A stretch of DNA of 64,000 bases, taken from contig NC_089722.1 of the NCBI RefSeq assembly GCF_035083965.1, forward strand, positions 19,771,142 to 19,835,141. The letters run 5' to 3'. This stretch comes from Branchiostoma lanceolatum. Its lineage: Eukaryota > Chordata > Leptocardii > Amphioxiformes > Branchiostomatidae. The translations under genes were made by a program, and so were the position numbers. Position 1 is the first letter of the stretch. The number at the start of each line of letters is the position of its first letter. Positions 21,801 to 32,305 of this stretch are shown here, piece by piece. The notes under the pieces were generated by a model. That model did not search any database and was not told the DNA's origin. It saw only the letters and a list, made by a program, of their open reading frames with translations.

Positions 21801-22024
21801 GTCATGAGGCGTTCGTTTATGGCGGTTGGGACCAGGTTATAGCGATTCACTATCGACGTCCTTACCGCAAAACCAACACCATGGATCCGCCGCTCTTTAG
21901 CATCCCTCCCTTTCCAGAAAAAAGTGTAGTTGGTTCCAACTTCGGAGAGACTTCCCTCTCCGGCCAGTCTTGTTTCAGAGAGGGCAGCAATGTCTATGTT
22001 AAAACGATCGAGCTCCCGACTCAT
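18896..22024 (-). CDS. RTE-like LINE ORF: endonuclease plus reverse transcriptase, 1042 codons, intact
   Basis: The protein has an N-terminal APE-type endonuclease (LSETRLAG, then VYAPT, LVLGDFNARVG and TDHRLLI, residues 1-240), a central reverse transcriptase (GNYRGISLLS, CGFRPSRGTTD, FWDLEKAFDSVPR, GLKQGCVLAPTLFSLYL, LQYADDNA), and a C-terminal region (SRGAPKRRFRDQL, NWETLAEDR) ending in a CxxC-x12-HxxxxH finger (CTKCPRLFH...HTRHFH). There is no frameshift or stop. The ATG is preceded in frame by NIRT, which resembles the WNVRT motif that normally opens such endonucleases, so the true N-terminus may start upstream inside the monomer array or be lost. Similarity of the APE and post-RT text to RTE/BovB-type elements is from memory; clade is tentative. 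Long plus-strand frames across it are shadows. Confidence 0.9.
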   Translation of the reverse strand: MSRELDRFNIDIAALSETRLAGEGSLSEVGTNYTFFWKGRDAKERRIHGVGFAVRTSIVNRYNLVPTAINERLMTLRVPLPDNNHLTLISVYAPTLDSEDDVKESFYATLNSIIQAVPSRDKLLVLGDFNARVGRDYRLWEGILGNQGLGSCNSNGLLLLGLCAENELVITNTLFRLPNRHKTTWKHPRSKHWTILDYILTRSRDRSDVLVTRSMPGADDCWTDHRLLISRLRLRLRNLPRHNRPAKRARRFDVARLKIPEVREDYANRLTELLGETPPPAQQPDSVEADWSVFRDNISKAAEDAVGYCRRSHQGWFDQNDASIQELINQKRSARLAWENRPTRACLRRFKKAKQECQRRLRELQNLWWQDKAKEIQSYADSRDLRRFYAATKEIFGPRRGGTNTLLSADGITTLTEDQAILKRWKEHFQVLLNRPSTAADDLLRKVPQHPVRHWMSLPPSYAEFQKALKRMKAWKAPGPDNIPLELIAHGGEVVETRLFMIILRMWETKTVPADLKDATIITIFKKGDRSVCGNYRGISLLSIAGKIFARVLLDRLLTVAEEVLPESQCGFRPSRGTTDMIFCARLLQEKSREQRRPLFFVFWDLEKAFDSVPRPAMWATLRRYGCSNHFTELVQALHDGMTGRVVTKNTISDPFSITTGLKQGCVLAPTLFSLYLGAMIHELPDTASGIQLRCRMDGGLFNTGRLRARRLSTMFNVRELQYADDNATPVDTVDALHTTVSAFDGAYSRFGLTSNVGKTKILAQGAPGQPPPDTSNVCLRGQALETVEAFPYLGSYLSNDCTAQKDIDNRIRAAHAAFGRLSKRVFLNHDLNLNTKIMVFRAIVLSTLLYGSEVWVLYRSDIKKLERFQQQKLRAILKVKWQDLVTNEAVLLRANLPSIETTMARHRLRWAGHVRRMPATRLPRQILFSQLEHGTRSRGAPKRRFRDQLKATLLHCDIDHANWETLAEDRTKWRRSITLGTEYMENQRRYKEETKRQRRKERLLQPRSPPTLRCTKCPRLFHTALGLGSHTRHFHPRTVLT

Positions 22025-22760
22025 GGTACGGATGTTATATTTGAGATGTAGGTACCTATAGGAAAGGTGATTACACCTGACAATTACTTATGCTAATGAG
22101 GACCTAATTCGCATAATGTATGCATAAAGTTGTATGTCCCTTACCGTAAATGCTGCGGATGTCATCTTTGAGATGTAGGTACCTTTAAGAAAGGCGAACA
22201 CACCAGGCCATAAATTATGCTAATGAGGACCTAATTTGCATAATCGATGCATGAAGTTGTATGTCCCTTACCGTAAAAGCTGCGGATGTCATCTTTGAGA
22301 TGTAGGTACCGTTAGCAAAGGTGATCACACCTGGCCATTAATTATGCTAATGAGGAACTCATTTGCATAATGCATGGATAAACTTGTATTTCCCTTACCG
22401 TGACAGCTGCGGATGTCATCTTTAAGATGTAGGTACCATTAGGAAAGGTGAATGCACCTAGCCAAAAATTATGCTAATGAGGACCTCAAACTTGTATTTC
22501 CCTTACCGTACAAGCTGCAGATGTCATATTTGAGATGTAGGTAGCTTTAGGAAAGGTGCACACGCCTGGCCATGACATATGCTAATGAGGACCTCACTTG
22601 CATAATTTATGCATGATGTTGTATTCTTCTTACTGTAAAAGCTGCGGATGTCATCTTGAACATGTAGGTACATGTAGGAAAGGTGAAAGCACCTGGACAT
22701 AATTTATGCTCATGAGGACCTCATTTGCATAAATTATGCAGAAACTTGGATTTGCCCAGG
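22025..22760 (-). repeat. Tandem 5' monomers of the LINE (about six, ~126 bp)
   Basis: GGATGTCATCTTTGAGATGT recurs near 22030, 22157, 22283, 22409, 22518 and 22645 (spacings about 126, 126, 126, 109, 127). The copy nearest the ORF runs into the start codon. Most units contain ATGCTAATGAGGACC followed by ATTTGCAT, the complement of the POU octamer ATGCAAAT, and on the minus strand CGGTAAGGG. Tandem promoter monomers are known at the 5' ends of some LINEs; the function here is inferred. Confidence 0.85.
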
Positions 22761-23472
22761 AGTTATTTTGGGACAGCCCACTTCTTGCATGAGGAGTATG
22801 GGAGAAACATCCTGAATTTGCTCTTAAAGCAAATGACGGCCAGTCTAGTTGTCACTTAGATTTGTATCATTCAGTGCTGCGTACCTACATGTAAACACCT
22901 GACCTGAACTGGCAAAAATGTTTAGGTTCAAGTCCAAAAAAACTAAACCTATGGAAACAAGTACTTAAGTCCGGAAAATATCTCTAGCTTACATTCTCCT
23001 TTTGTTTTAAACCATGATCTTAAACCTTCCTTAGATCCTGAAATTTGCACTGAAAAAAATATGAAAACATTGCTGCTTTTGTGTTTATTACTGAACTTAA
23101 AATTTGTGTTTACTACTAACTGTATGTAATTTTGCATGACTGTATAGTTTTTAAATTGCATGTAAAATTTATGCCAATATGCAATTTTAGATGTAGCCAA
23201 AAAATATTATTTGTAGCACACAGATGATATTGGTTCAGGTCCTGACTTATAAGTCCAGACCTGAACTTCTGGACCTGAATCGAAACCTGAATTTACAGCA
23301 ATACAGGAATGAGACCATAACATAACTTCAAACAAATGTTTCTTAGGAACAACATCTGATAGAAAATTTAATATTTACAATTTGTCAGACTGATACAAAG
23401 ATTAACTCAACTCAAGATCAATGAGATATCATTACAAAAAATGAAAAAAAAAAATGACCAAAATCAATCATT
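22761..23472. other. Intergenic between LINE 5' end and RAD51C 3' end
   Basis: AT-rich, with short inverted pieces around AGGTTCAAGTCC/GGTCCTGACTTATAAGTCC (about 22920-23280), possibly an old MITE. It probably includes the RAD51C 3' UTR next to 23473. No gene seen. Confidence 0.4.
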
Positions 23473-26400
23473 TTAAGACACCCTTGGCCTTTTTCTTTGA
23501 CTGTGTTCACCAAGACTATCTCCTTCTTCCTTTGTTGCTGTTGATAGGTCCTGCATGTTGTTTGGAATACATACATCTCGTATACCAGCCACCTGTTTAA
23601 AAAGACATAATCCATAGTTAAAGGTCTGAGTGTAAAAAGATCTATGTTTCTTTATGTGCATGGGCATGTTCTCACAGTATGCAGACTTTATACCCCAACT
23701 GCACTGTTAACCCTAAGCCAGGTATTGAAATTTTCTACTCAGGAACTGAACATATGTTATCATAACCAAGGTATTACTTTCATATATCAGTCATACATCT
23801 GTTGACTTTTTTTCATTTAGAATTTCACAGAAAGCTTTGATGTTGCTGTTCTAATCAAATTTTGTCCTCTTTTCAATACAAATTACCATGTGTTACTCTA
23901 TTGTTATTACTAGTATACATGTAACTTTAATATGTAGCTTTTAACTTATATCAGCAAAAGGTACACTTACTGTCACTTGATATGGTACTGTTGCTTCTTC
24001 TCGACTTGGGGACTTGTACAACCTTGCATACCTTAGAAAGCAAAAGTGATCTTGATTCAGCTCACTGAAGAGCTAAATCTTCAACTGGTCATGACAGATA
24101 ATACAGACGCTATGCACAGCATTTACAGGTTCATTGTACTAGCAAAATAAGAAGAACTTCTATTTCTATGGGCATATTTACACTGGCATATTGTGTCAAT
24201 AAATTTTCTTTGAAAAGTGTTGTATTTCCACCCTTGAAAAGTAGACTCAAAGGTTAATGTAAATATAAAAACTTGGCAAGTTAAACCTCATAAGATCCAA
24301 ACTTAAAACACAACAAAAAAACACCTCTCCTCTTCTATTGCAAAATCAAGTACCCACAAAAATAAATGAATTTATAGAAGTTACATGAAATATCTTATAA
24401 ATGTATAAGATTCACTCCACTTAACATACCTGCAACCAGCTTCCCAGAAGAGGAGCACTCGTATGGTGCTGGCATGTCCCCAGCTTTCTCCTTTAAACAG
24501 ATAGATACTGAATGTGATCAGGGAGCAAAAGTTATAATAATGAACTGGGCAAAGGTATATAAACAATGAAAAGTCAGGCTTTCATAAAAGTGACTTAGAA
24601 ACTCAGTTATGTTCAGTATTCAAAATGTAATATTTATAATATATATGTACAATTAGTTTCGTGTATAAGTTGCAAAGCAATGTGCAGATCATAAGATGTA
24701 ACTGACATGTAGAGGCAATGAAGTACATAGACTGTGTCATGTAGATGATAAATATAGATCATACAAATTAGTCTTGCTTGAAGTCTATCCAGACCTCGCT
24801 CAGTACTCTGACCATAATCTTACATTAGCGAAGTTGGAACGAGACAATAAGCCTGTTCACTGTTTGAAGTGGGCATGTGCAGTGCAACGTATTGTAGGTT
24901 ATGTCAAAGGTCAAGGCCCCTGGGCAATACATACAGAATGGCCGGGGGCCTTCAACTTTGATACATCACCCACAAGGCATCATAGTTGCGTACTTGAAAC
25001 TGTGAACCGGCTTATAGTCACTGACCTAACGCAGGAACGAGGTGAGCCTGCCCGTCACCAGAATGTCCCATCTTGGTGGTCATCTGGTTCACAAGCACAA
25101 CCTACAGACAAGTAAATTGAACATGTACAATGTGTTGATGAAGGTTAGAGATCCAGGTAATAATTAAGATACGCCACAAAACAGTTACTCAAGCAACAGT
25201 TTTATCCAGTTGCTTGAGTAACTGTTTGTTGGTGTAACATGTACAATATGTACTTCAGGAACAGCAAAAGCTTCCATCAATGCTAAATTCAGGAAGGAAG
25301 TAGCTACGTGCTAGGTTGACTTGTCCAGGCTCGCTTCGTATTTCGCTAAGTTCAGATGCCAATATATAGCACTTTATGTAGAATGCACCTACACCTATTA
25401 GTATTATGCTGTACGATAAACTTGAAGGGTCTGGCTAGGAATTGCTTGGAATTGATTGAAACAGCTGATTATGCTCTAACTAACTTCAAACTTTTATCAA
25501 AATCAACATAGCACTGCACTTCAAACTTTTATTAAGATCAACATAGCAGCACATTGTACGCAATGTAGCTAGACAGTACTGAATTGTGTTGATATTTTAC
25601 AGAGTAGATTAAAAGAAAAACAATGAACAAAAGTGACCAAGACTTAAATTTTACTACATGAGCAGCCTTTAAAAAGATTCTCAGAGTGTTGGTAATAACA
25701 TGTTCAATAGCATTGATCTATAGATAGAATTTTAAGACCTCTAACCGCTCTCAGGACCAATGAGTTTTTGTGCCTGTTAGCCCGACTCAACGTGAAAGGG
25801 CATGCAGGCTGCAACTAAAAAGTGACATCGATCATTTTCGAAGAAGTTGGAAGACAGGAATGACATTCTGCCTTTACTTACAGCTGCTTTGTGACTGTCA
25901 GCTAGCCTGATGCAGTTTTGTGCCAAGCCATTCAGCAGCCTGGTTCGGAGAGACAAGTCTTCAAAGTCATGTCTGAACGGGAAGGCAATGCTGTCTATCA
26001 CTACAAGGCGTACCTGAAAATAAAATAAAAACGAAAAGAAAAAGCTTACCTATAGCTAGTACATTGTCAATCAAAATTTCACTACAGCAATAACAACTGT
26101 ATGTAATTATACATCTATATAAAATTCCATGTTTTTATGCAGCAAGTAGAAACCCAAGGGACTCCTGGCTCCCGGGAATAGAATCCGGGCCTGCCAGTCC
26201 ACAGGCTAGGCTAAAAGGTCTAGACCAGTTAGACTGATCAGTTGGAGGCGCTTGAACTCCACTATTACACTAGAAAAAAAAGGTTTCAAACCTTGGGATG
26301 TTGCTGTAAAAACTCTGGTAGAATGTTGACAAGTGCCACTAGTTCTACCCAGTCGTGAACCCTGTAGAAATGGATTCTTGATAAAATGTGCTCCACTGTG

Positions 26401-29400
26401 AAATTTGCCATTGCCTCCAACTGTTCTGTATCAAATACAAAATACATCATTTATCAAATACATCAAATGAATACACGAGGACCTGTGTTTGAGAGGAGCC
26501 ACATTCTGAGTACATTAAAGATCCAACTGCACTTTAATATTGAAAAGAGGTAAGTGTCCATCTTGGTGTGTTTGTGAATAAAACCTTAAAGTAGAAGTTC
26601 TTAATATGCATTTACTGTACAAAACTGGTGTATTATGCCTAAACACAATTTACCAGTTATGAGAGACAAACAAAAATAATTTACCTCTATTGTTCTCCAC
26701 CGTAGCTATGTGTCTACAATGCTCCATCGCTGCCTTAGCCATGTCTTCTAGTCTTTGAACCATGAAGCTTCCTTCTGTGTCTATGTACACTGCCTCGCCA
26801 CCTAAACCACCAAATGCAGAGGGGATTTGCACATCTATTGCCAGCTGCATCCTGCAGTAAAATGGGGAAAGCTCAGATATTTATTTTTTACATATCATTT
26901 TTTGCCACTTAACTCAGGAATAATAATTATCATCATTACAAAGTAAAGGGTTGCTTGATAATCAAAATGTCTTACTGTGTATTCTTTTATCTTTGCTTCT
27001 CCTAATGGGTCAGTGAAGTCAATACTTGTCTTGAGCATTGATATTTCTGACCTAGGGTGAAGAAATGCTGCTACAGTAACAATTGAGCCGCCTTTCTTCG
27101 TAAATCGATGGCAACATCAGGCTCTTACAAATTGATTTCAAAAAAAAGGGCTTAATTTCATGGTAGAGGGGGCAATGAGGTTTTCAGTATTTTAAGGTTG
27201 CAGGGAAACAATTCTGATGTATTGAACTTATTTGTTTTTTGCAAATTCAGTGTCATGAATTCACGGTGGAGAGGTCACTGCAGAAAAATGCTTCAAGATT
27301 TACATTAATCATCAAAACATAATCCAGTTCTCAATACACTGTATGAAATAACGAATTTGCGGGGTGGAAACCGTGTTCCACGTGCCTGCAAATTCGAGTT
27401 TTCCGTGACTCTCCAGGTCGTGTCGACCTGCTCAGCTATTCTGCACGGGACCCGCGCAGTCCTGGGATTTACCGCGAATGCACCACTTAGGCTGCGCAGG
27501 AAGTGTCCGCGCCCTGTTAATTCTCGTGCAGCTATAGGGAAACTCATACACATGTCCTGCCCAGTGAACGCTTTTGCTGCCGGTATCTGCATAATTTAGC
27601 GACAATTATCACCTAATTATCATTTAATTACCCGTGCAGCTATAGGGAAATTTATACACACGTCCTGTCCAGTGAACATGATTGCCGCCGGTAGCTGCAT
27701 AATTTAGCGACAATTATCACCTAATTAGCATTTAATTACCATCCAAGGTTTGACCAGGCCTGGTCTGTGGCCAAAATGCCCCCCCCCCCCCCCCAAAAAA
27801 AATCCCTTATGCGCTTTCCACTTTCCCGGCCCAAAACCCTGTAAAACATGCTTTTATTGGTTCAAAATGGTGATTAAACTTTCATTGTTGTTTCTCCGTT
27901 ATCCACGAATGCCACTATTTGCACTTTGCGGTTAAGAATCGGCTATAAAAGTTCCAAAGAGTGTGTTCCTTTCTTGATCTTGACGACTCCGCCGGCCACA
28001 GTCGCTCAGGTCAAGTGAAATTCAGTTCTCAGTGCGGGTCTCCGTGATGCTGTCATTCCTGCACCTTTCCTTCCATATGCTTCAGATAAAAGCGCAGATA
28101 CTCCAAGTCAGATTAGCCCGCTTGGTCTCGCATCAGGTGAAAGAGTGTCGTCCACAGTTAGTCTTGCAACAAGTTCTAATTGGGTCCTTGAAAATCCTTG
28201 AACTAGTAGACTGTTGCCTCGCTGACGATCCAGGTCGCGAGATTTACGAATGTTGATGTAGGAACACGACCAAAGCTTCTCAGTGTTCCCAGCGCCGTGG
28301 CTGCCTATACCTGGCAAAGAGGACAGGGAGTGGAGAGCATATATTCACACATAGCCTGTTTACCAGTCTCTCCCGAACGGTTGAGTCTGCTATGCACCGA
28401 TCCGTTTCTGTCAGTTATGCCTCTCCGTAGACCGAGGTAATTGATCCAAGTCCGTACAATTACCCCATGCGCGGTATTCTCACATGGCGGGCAGGTAACA
28501 CTCCCTGCGCCGTAGAGATAACGCGGAACGCCCGATGGTTTCCAGGCTAGCCCACACACTAAGTCAGTTACTAGTAGTCCTCATTTGGGATACGTGTGCC
28601 AACTAAGAGATTCGAAAATAGCGACACGGGCGTTGATTGGCTGTTCTTTTCAAACCATATACTATGTAAATTGCAATTGGCTGACAGTCATGTTTTACAG
28701 AGCCCTGCACAAATAAAGACACAGTGAGTTGTGAAATACCACGTGCCCGCTGGTCAAGTCTTTGTTGTGTAATTATTCAGTGGTTTATTTGAGATGCACG
28801 CTTGTACAACAATAAACTTCTGTGTTTACAGGTTAATAGTACGTAGAAATTACTTGTTCGACTCAAATAAGTTCGTTTCATTTCAACACAGACCATTGCA
28901 ACATAGACCATTGCAATTGATTTGCCCCCTTCCCGGTACATTTGAAAGCTTAGTTCACTATGACCATGTCTATGCACCAAAACAACCGGTCATCTTTGTG
29001 TATAATGTCATTGATAATGTCCTTGATAATGTGTAGCACTAATACAGTCTTAGACTTGCTCTTGAGTATTTCAAATAACGCCAAATGCCTTATTTATTCA
29101 GCATGAATTGCAAGCTTGGAGAATAATTGCAAGCCACACTCACAAGTTTTATCACATGAGGCCATTACATAGGTTACATAAATGAATACATAAAAATAGA
29201 TATAGGTTACATCGTCATTGGCGATCGGAGTAGTTCTATCCGTATGAATATTCATTCCGATCCATTTTTTTGAGTGTGAACGGGGTTTAAATAAATTAAT
29301 TCTCAGGTGTAGCATATGGTGACGCGACGCCATTTTCATGTTTCCTTTGTTTCACGGCTCCTTCTTTTTACCATGCATGCACAAGTACATTACTCTAGAC

Positions 29401-31815
29401 AGGACTATAGGAACAAAACCACGTAACACAAGTACTAGTATTCTGAGTATTTTCAACTCCTTCTTTTTACAGGAAAAATGTACAAAAACAGAAAATCAAT
29501 ATGGACGCCACAAAGACATTCCAATACACATCTTACAACATTATGCACAGCTTGTATCTTACAGACGACTCGTGTTTACTTTTTAAATACAATAATTCAA
29601 ATCATGTCAAATGATCATTTCCCATACGCCGATTGGAAACCATATCATCGGGACCTTCCCGGCGTCTCTGCGGCGTTGGGAGTGGTACCCGCCACCCAGA
29701 CAGATTGGCCCGCTCGCTATAGTTTGCTCCCGCTACGATGGCGGCGAAACTAAAGCTAAGAAGACGAGCTATCAGAACGGTTCAATATAGCACACTGGGT
29801 ACAGTAAAACACACCTAAGCCGAGGAGTAGAGACAAGATACCAGGCAAACCTCCTTGGTACACCATATATGTTATCACAAGAATATCCTTGGTTATCCAT
29901 GCAACTTTTAGAGTACTCTGAAACCTATAGCTAGCCAGGGTGCCAGACCACCGCGCTCCTGGCGCTAATCCTTCGGCCGGGGAAGCAACTCGCGCCGCCG
30001 CCACAGATAGCACACGGCCCACTAATTATCGCCAGCACGATAGAAATCAGGGTTCGGCTGCCAAGCGCTCCCAGGTGCCAACTCTATCCCTACTACTAGG
30101 TCTTCCCCGCCCAGAAGGGCTTATCATCGCATCGCGCGAAAGGTCTGGTATCCAGGCTATCTGAAACCCATACTATTGCCATGGCCTACACGTACGTACA
30201 AAACAGCTTGTCTGGTGCGCCCCTAACTCTCTTACCCTGGAGAAACCCGACTAGGGACCGGGCTGCTAGCGAGTCTCTTCGGCGGTCCTAGACTGTCAGC
30301 CCGCCGGATCTAAATTAACACTACGGAGATTTGTAGCCCGGGGAGTGGACCGTGCCTTTTACCCGCAAGGACCGGTCAACTCTCGGGATTTTTTAGAACT
30401 CCCCCGGTGCGGTAATACAATTTCTATCGGCGGGCTTAGAGCTCTGGGCCGCCGACTGAAAGGGCGCGATAACAGTCTGGATCCCAGCGATCTAAACCGT
30501 CATAGTATCATTCGCATTCGGTAATATTATTTTCGATCCTACTACTACCCAACAGAAATTTGTTTAGTCCTTTACAATCCTAAATTTATTAATGATTTTT
30601 GTTAAGTGACGAACACAAAGTCACAGCAAATAAAGATCATTTGCCTATCACAGTTCCGTGTAGTTCACACACCGTGGCTTATAATGCGTGAGCTAAAGCT
30701 TATTGTTATCTACCCGGCAGGGTCACACGCGAGTGTGCAACGCCCTGGGAATCAACGCACAGCTAACTGTGCATGAAAACGCAGAATTTTCCCGGTAGGC
30801 ACACGCCGGACCCGGAAAACTCTTCACACTTCCTGCCCGCCTAGGTTTTAACGGACGTGCGCAGACTCGGAAAGAACCGGAAATCTGAGCTTTCACGCAG
30901 TGATAGAACACCAACAAGAAGCTGATCATGAAGTGAAGAAAAGATTTACAGCTTTGTTTTAAGAACTGCTGGGACTACTTGTCTTACCCCATTTGCGTCT
31001 TCCCAACTCCCGGTGCACCACAGAACTCTGTGATCTTGGTGAGAGGCACCCCTCCCCCTAGGAGCTCATCCAGAGCTGAACAGAATGTGATGATACAGCC
31101 CTGCTCTCTTTCCTCCTGTAACATGTCCAGGGCCGTTTTCACTCCATCGTCAGGGCTCGATGCGGAGGAGGGATCCTTCTGTTCTCCTTGGACAACTCTC
31201 AAAACTTCAAGAGCTTCTTCTGGAGATATCTTGAGTTCTAGTGACAAAATCATACCATAATATGATTATTATGATTTGCTGAGTGTTGTTATATACAGAA
31301 AATGAAATAACTTGAAAAAGGGCGCAAATTTTCCTTGTTGTGTTTTTTTCGTGATACCATGTACATGTATGTGTTTGTGTATGTATAACTATAGTCGACT
31401 TGTAGATTTGAGTATGCATGTGCAGTGTCAAAGGTGACAGTCCCTGAGACAACAAAACCTGTCGAATAATAAGCACTCTACGCAAGTGCAGTGTCAAAGG
31501 TGAAGGCCCCTGGCTTGTAAACAAATTATTTTTGACCAAAACATGTACTATGTATTATGACAAATTGGCAAAGTGGTCTGTGTAAAATCTTTCACTGCAA
31601 CCAAGGTCAAACCTCCTTGCTGCAACCATCGATTAAATCTGGACTCCATTTATCAAGAATCGAATTTACCGCCAAAAGAAGAAGTCACCCTCCCCACCTT
31701 TGCTCAACTCGACTGGCTTCACATCCTCTAAGTCTTCCACTGTGGAAAATCCCCCGGCTAGAAGTTTGCTCTTCAGGTAGGGAGGAAGGGGATACGAGCC
31801 GATATGGCGCGACAT
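23473..31815 (-). CDS. RAD51C: RAD51C, homologous-recombination RAD51 paralogue, 9 exons, 333 aa
   Basis: Nuclear RecA-fold ATPase of the BCDX2 and CX3 complexes, acting in double-strand-break and crosslink repair. Exons (high to low): 31815-31698, 31237-30988, 26851-26685, 26425-26292, 26013-25882, 25101-25026, 24490-24430, 24031-23971, 23592-23473. All have GT-AG ends, phases join, and the sum is 1002 nt. Start [14 protein letters not shown]; an HhH-like N-terminus ([13 protein letters not shown]...VELSK); Walker A GAPGVGKT (exon 2); [12 protein letters not shown] (exon 3); Walker [15 protein letters not shown] (exon 5); NQMTTK and [16 protein letters not shown] (exons 6-7); [16 protein letters not shown] (exon 8). 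The C-terminus has KRPRV, a basic nuclear-localisation-like end. The nine exons match the vertebrate gene's count. Intron 2 (4.1 kb) is MITE-rich. Head-to-head with the SEZ6-like gene. A frame extending upstream of MSRH uses no ATG and was not chosen. Confidence 0.96.
24847..25015. mobile_element. MITE (ATAAGCC...GGCTTAT) beside RAD51C exon 6
   Basis: The ends ATAAGCCTGTTCACTGTTTG and (complement) ATAAGCCGGTTCACAGTTTC are inverted. Inner arms are GTCAAAGGTCAAGGCCCC and GGGGGCCTTCAACTTTGA. The element ends 8 bp from the exon 6 donor (forward 25024-25025). Related copies or fragments: 31415-31520, 41313-41398, 49022-49216. Confidence 0.7.
25150..25235. repeat. Short palindromic repeat (CTCAAGCAACTGGAT family)
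   Basis: AAGATACGCCACAAAACAG, then TTACTCAAGCAAC and its inverse GTTGCTTGAGTAACTGTTTG. Same family as 10073-10150, here in RAD51C intron 5. Confidence 0.6.
26145..26260 (-). mobile_element. Possible tRNA-derived SINE remnant in RAD51C intron 3/4
   Basis: On the minus strand ACTGGTCTAGACCTTTTAGC and GGATTCTATTCCCGGGAG resemble box A and box B of a tRNA-type promoter with spacing of a tRNA head. Diverged; no poly-A or tail confirmed. It lies between RAD51C exons 4 and 5. Confidence 0.35.
27522..27740. repeat. Direct tandem duplication, two ~108-bp copies
   Basis: CGTGCAGCTATAGGGAAA, then GTCCTG, CCAGTGAAC and GCATAATTTAGCGACAATTA each occur twice in the same order. In RAD51C intron 2. A C15/A8 homopolymer run follows at about 27780. 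Confidence 0.85.
28345..28560. mobile_element. hAT-like MITE, degenerate, in RAD51C intron 2
   Basis: Ends TAGCCTGTTTACCAG and (complement) TAGCCTGGAAACC are inverted. Flanks (TTCACACA / CCCACACA) only weakly match. GC-rich body without ORF. Confidence 0.5.
29917..30168. mobile_element. hAT-like MITE with 9-bp flanking duplication
   Basis: TCTGAAACC flanks both sides (29917-29925, 30160-30168). Inner ends TAGCCAGGGTGCCAGACC and (complement) TAGCCTGGATACCAGACC. More GC-rich, MITE-like DNA lies on either side (29632-29850 and 30185-30500), so much of RAD51C intron 2 is transposon-derived. Confidence 0.65.
31595..31625. repeat. 19-bp micro-insertion with 6-bp target duplication
   Basis: CCAAGGTCAAACCTCCTTG (31601-31619) lies between two copies of CTGCAA (31595-31600 and 31620-31625). 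It has the same ends as the palindromes at 14729 and 47948. It is in RAD51C intron 1. Confidence 0.65.
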
Positions 31816-32305
31816 TTGGCTTAAAACGGGACACAAACGTGAAATATACTTTTCAAAAGTTTGCAAGTTCCTGTCGTCTGAAATCTTTCTGTTTCCGGTT
31901 TCTCCGGCTTTTCCGGAAGTGCGTCGTTTTAGATCACGAGACCTGAAGTGTCTCTTTCCATTACTACTGAGGGGTGTATAAAAATCAACAACTTTATCTC
32001 TATTTCAAATATGATACGATAAATACCCTATTATCAACGAAAAATATTGTATCTATATTATATCTTCGTATTACTGTTCACTTTGATAGTTTACGCTCAT
32101 TACTTAGGTAATACTCTTTCAAAATGTAAATATCTGTCTCCTAGTACAATAGTGGTATCGCCTAGTCTTACCTGTTGAGAACATGCCTTGCGCGGTCGGA
32201 CAGGTAGAGTATTGTGTGTACTGATAAAAACGTCAAAACGTTGACCTAACCTCGTTTTACTTGACGATCGTCCCGTGTACACACGTGGGGAGGGTGTAAA
32301 GTCCG
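31816..32305. promoter_or_regulatory. Shared divergent promoter region, RAD51C (-) / SEZ6-like (+)
   Basis: About 490 bp separate the two start codons, so both core promoters and 5' UTRs should lie here unless upstream untranslated exons exist. No TATA box is obvious next to either gene. The region is not strongly CpG-rich except near 32180-32300. The role is inferred from geometry alone. Confidence 0.45.

Noticed and set aside
31816-31866. N-terminal extension of RAD51C (17 codons upstream of the chosen start)
   Set aside because: No ATG in that stretch; the first ATG at 31815 gives a normal family N-terminus.
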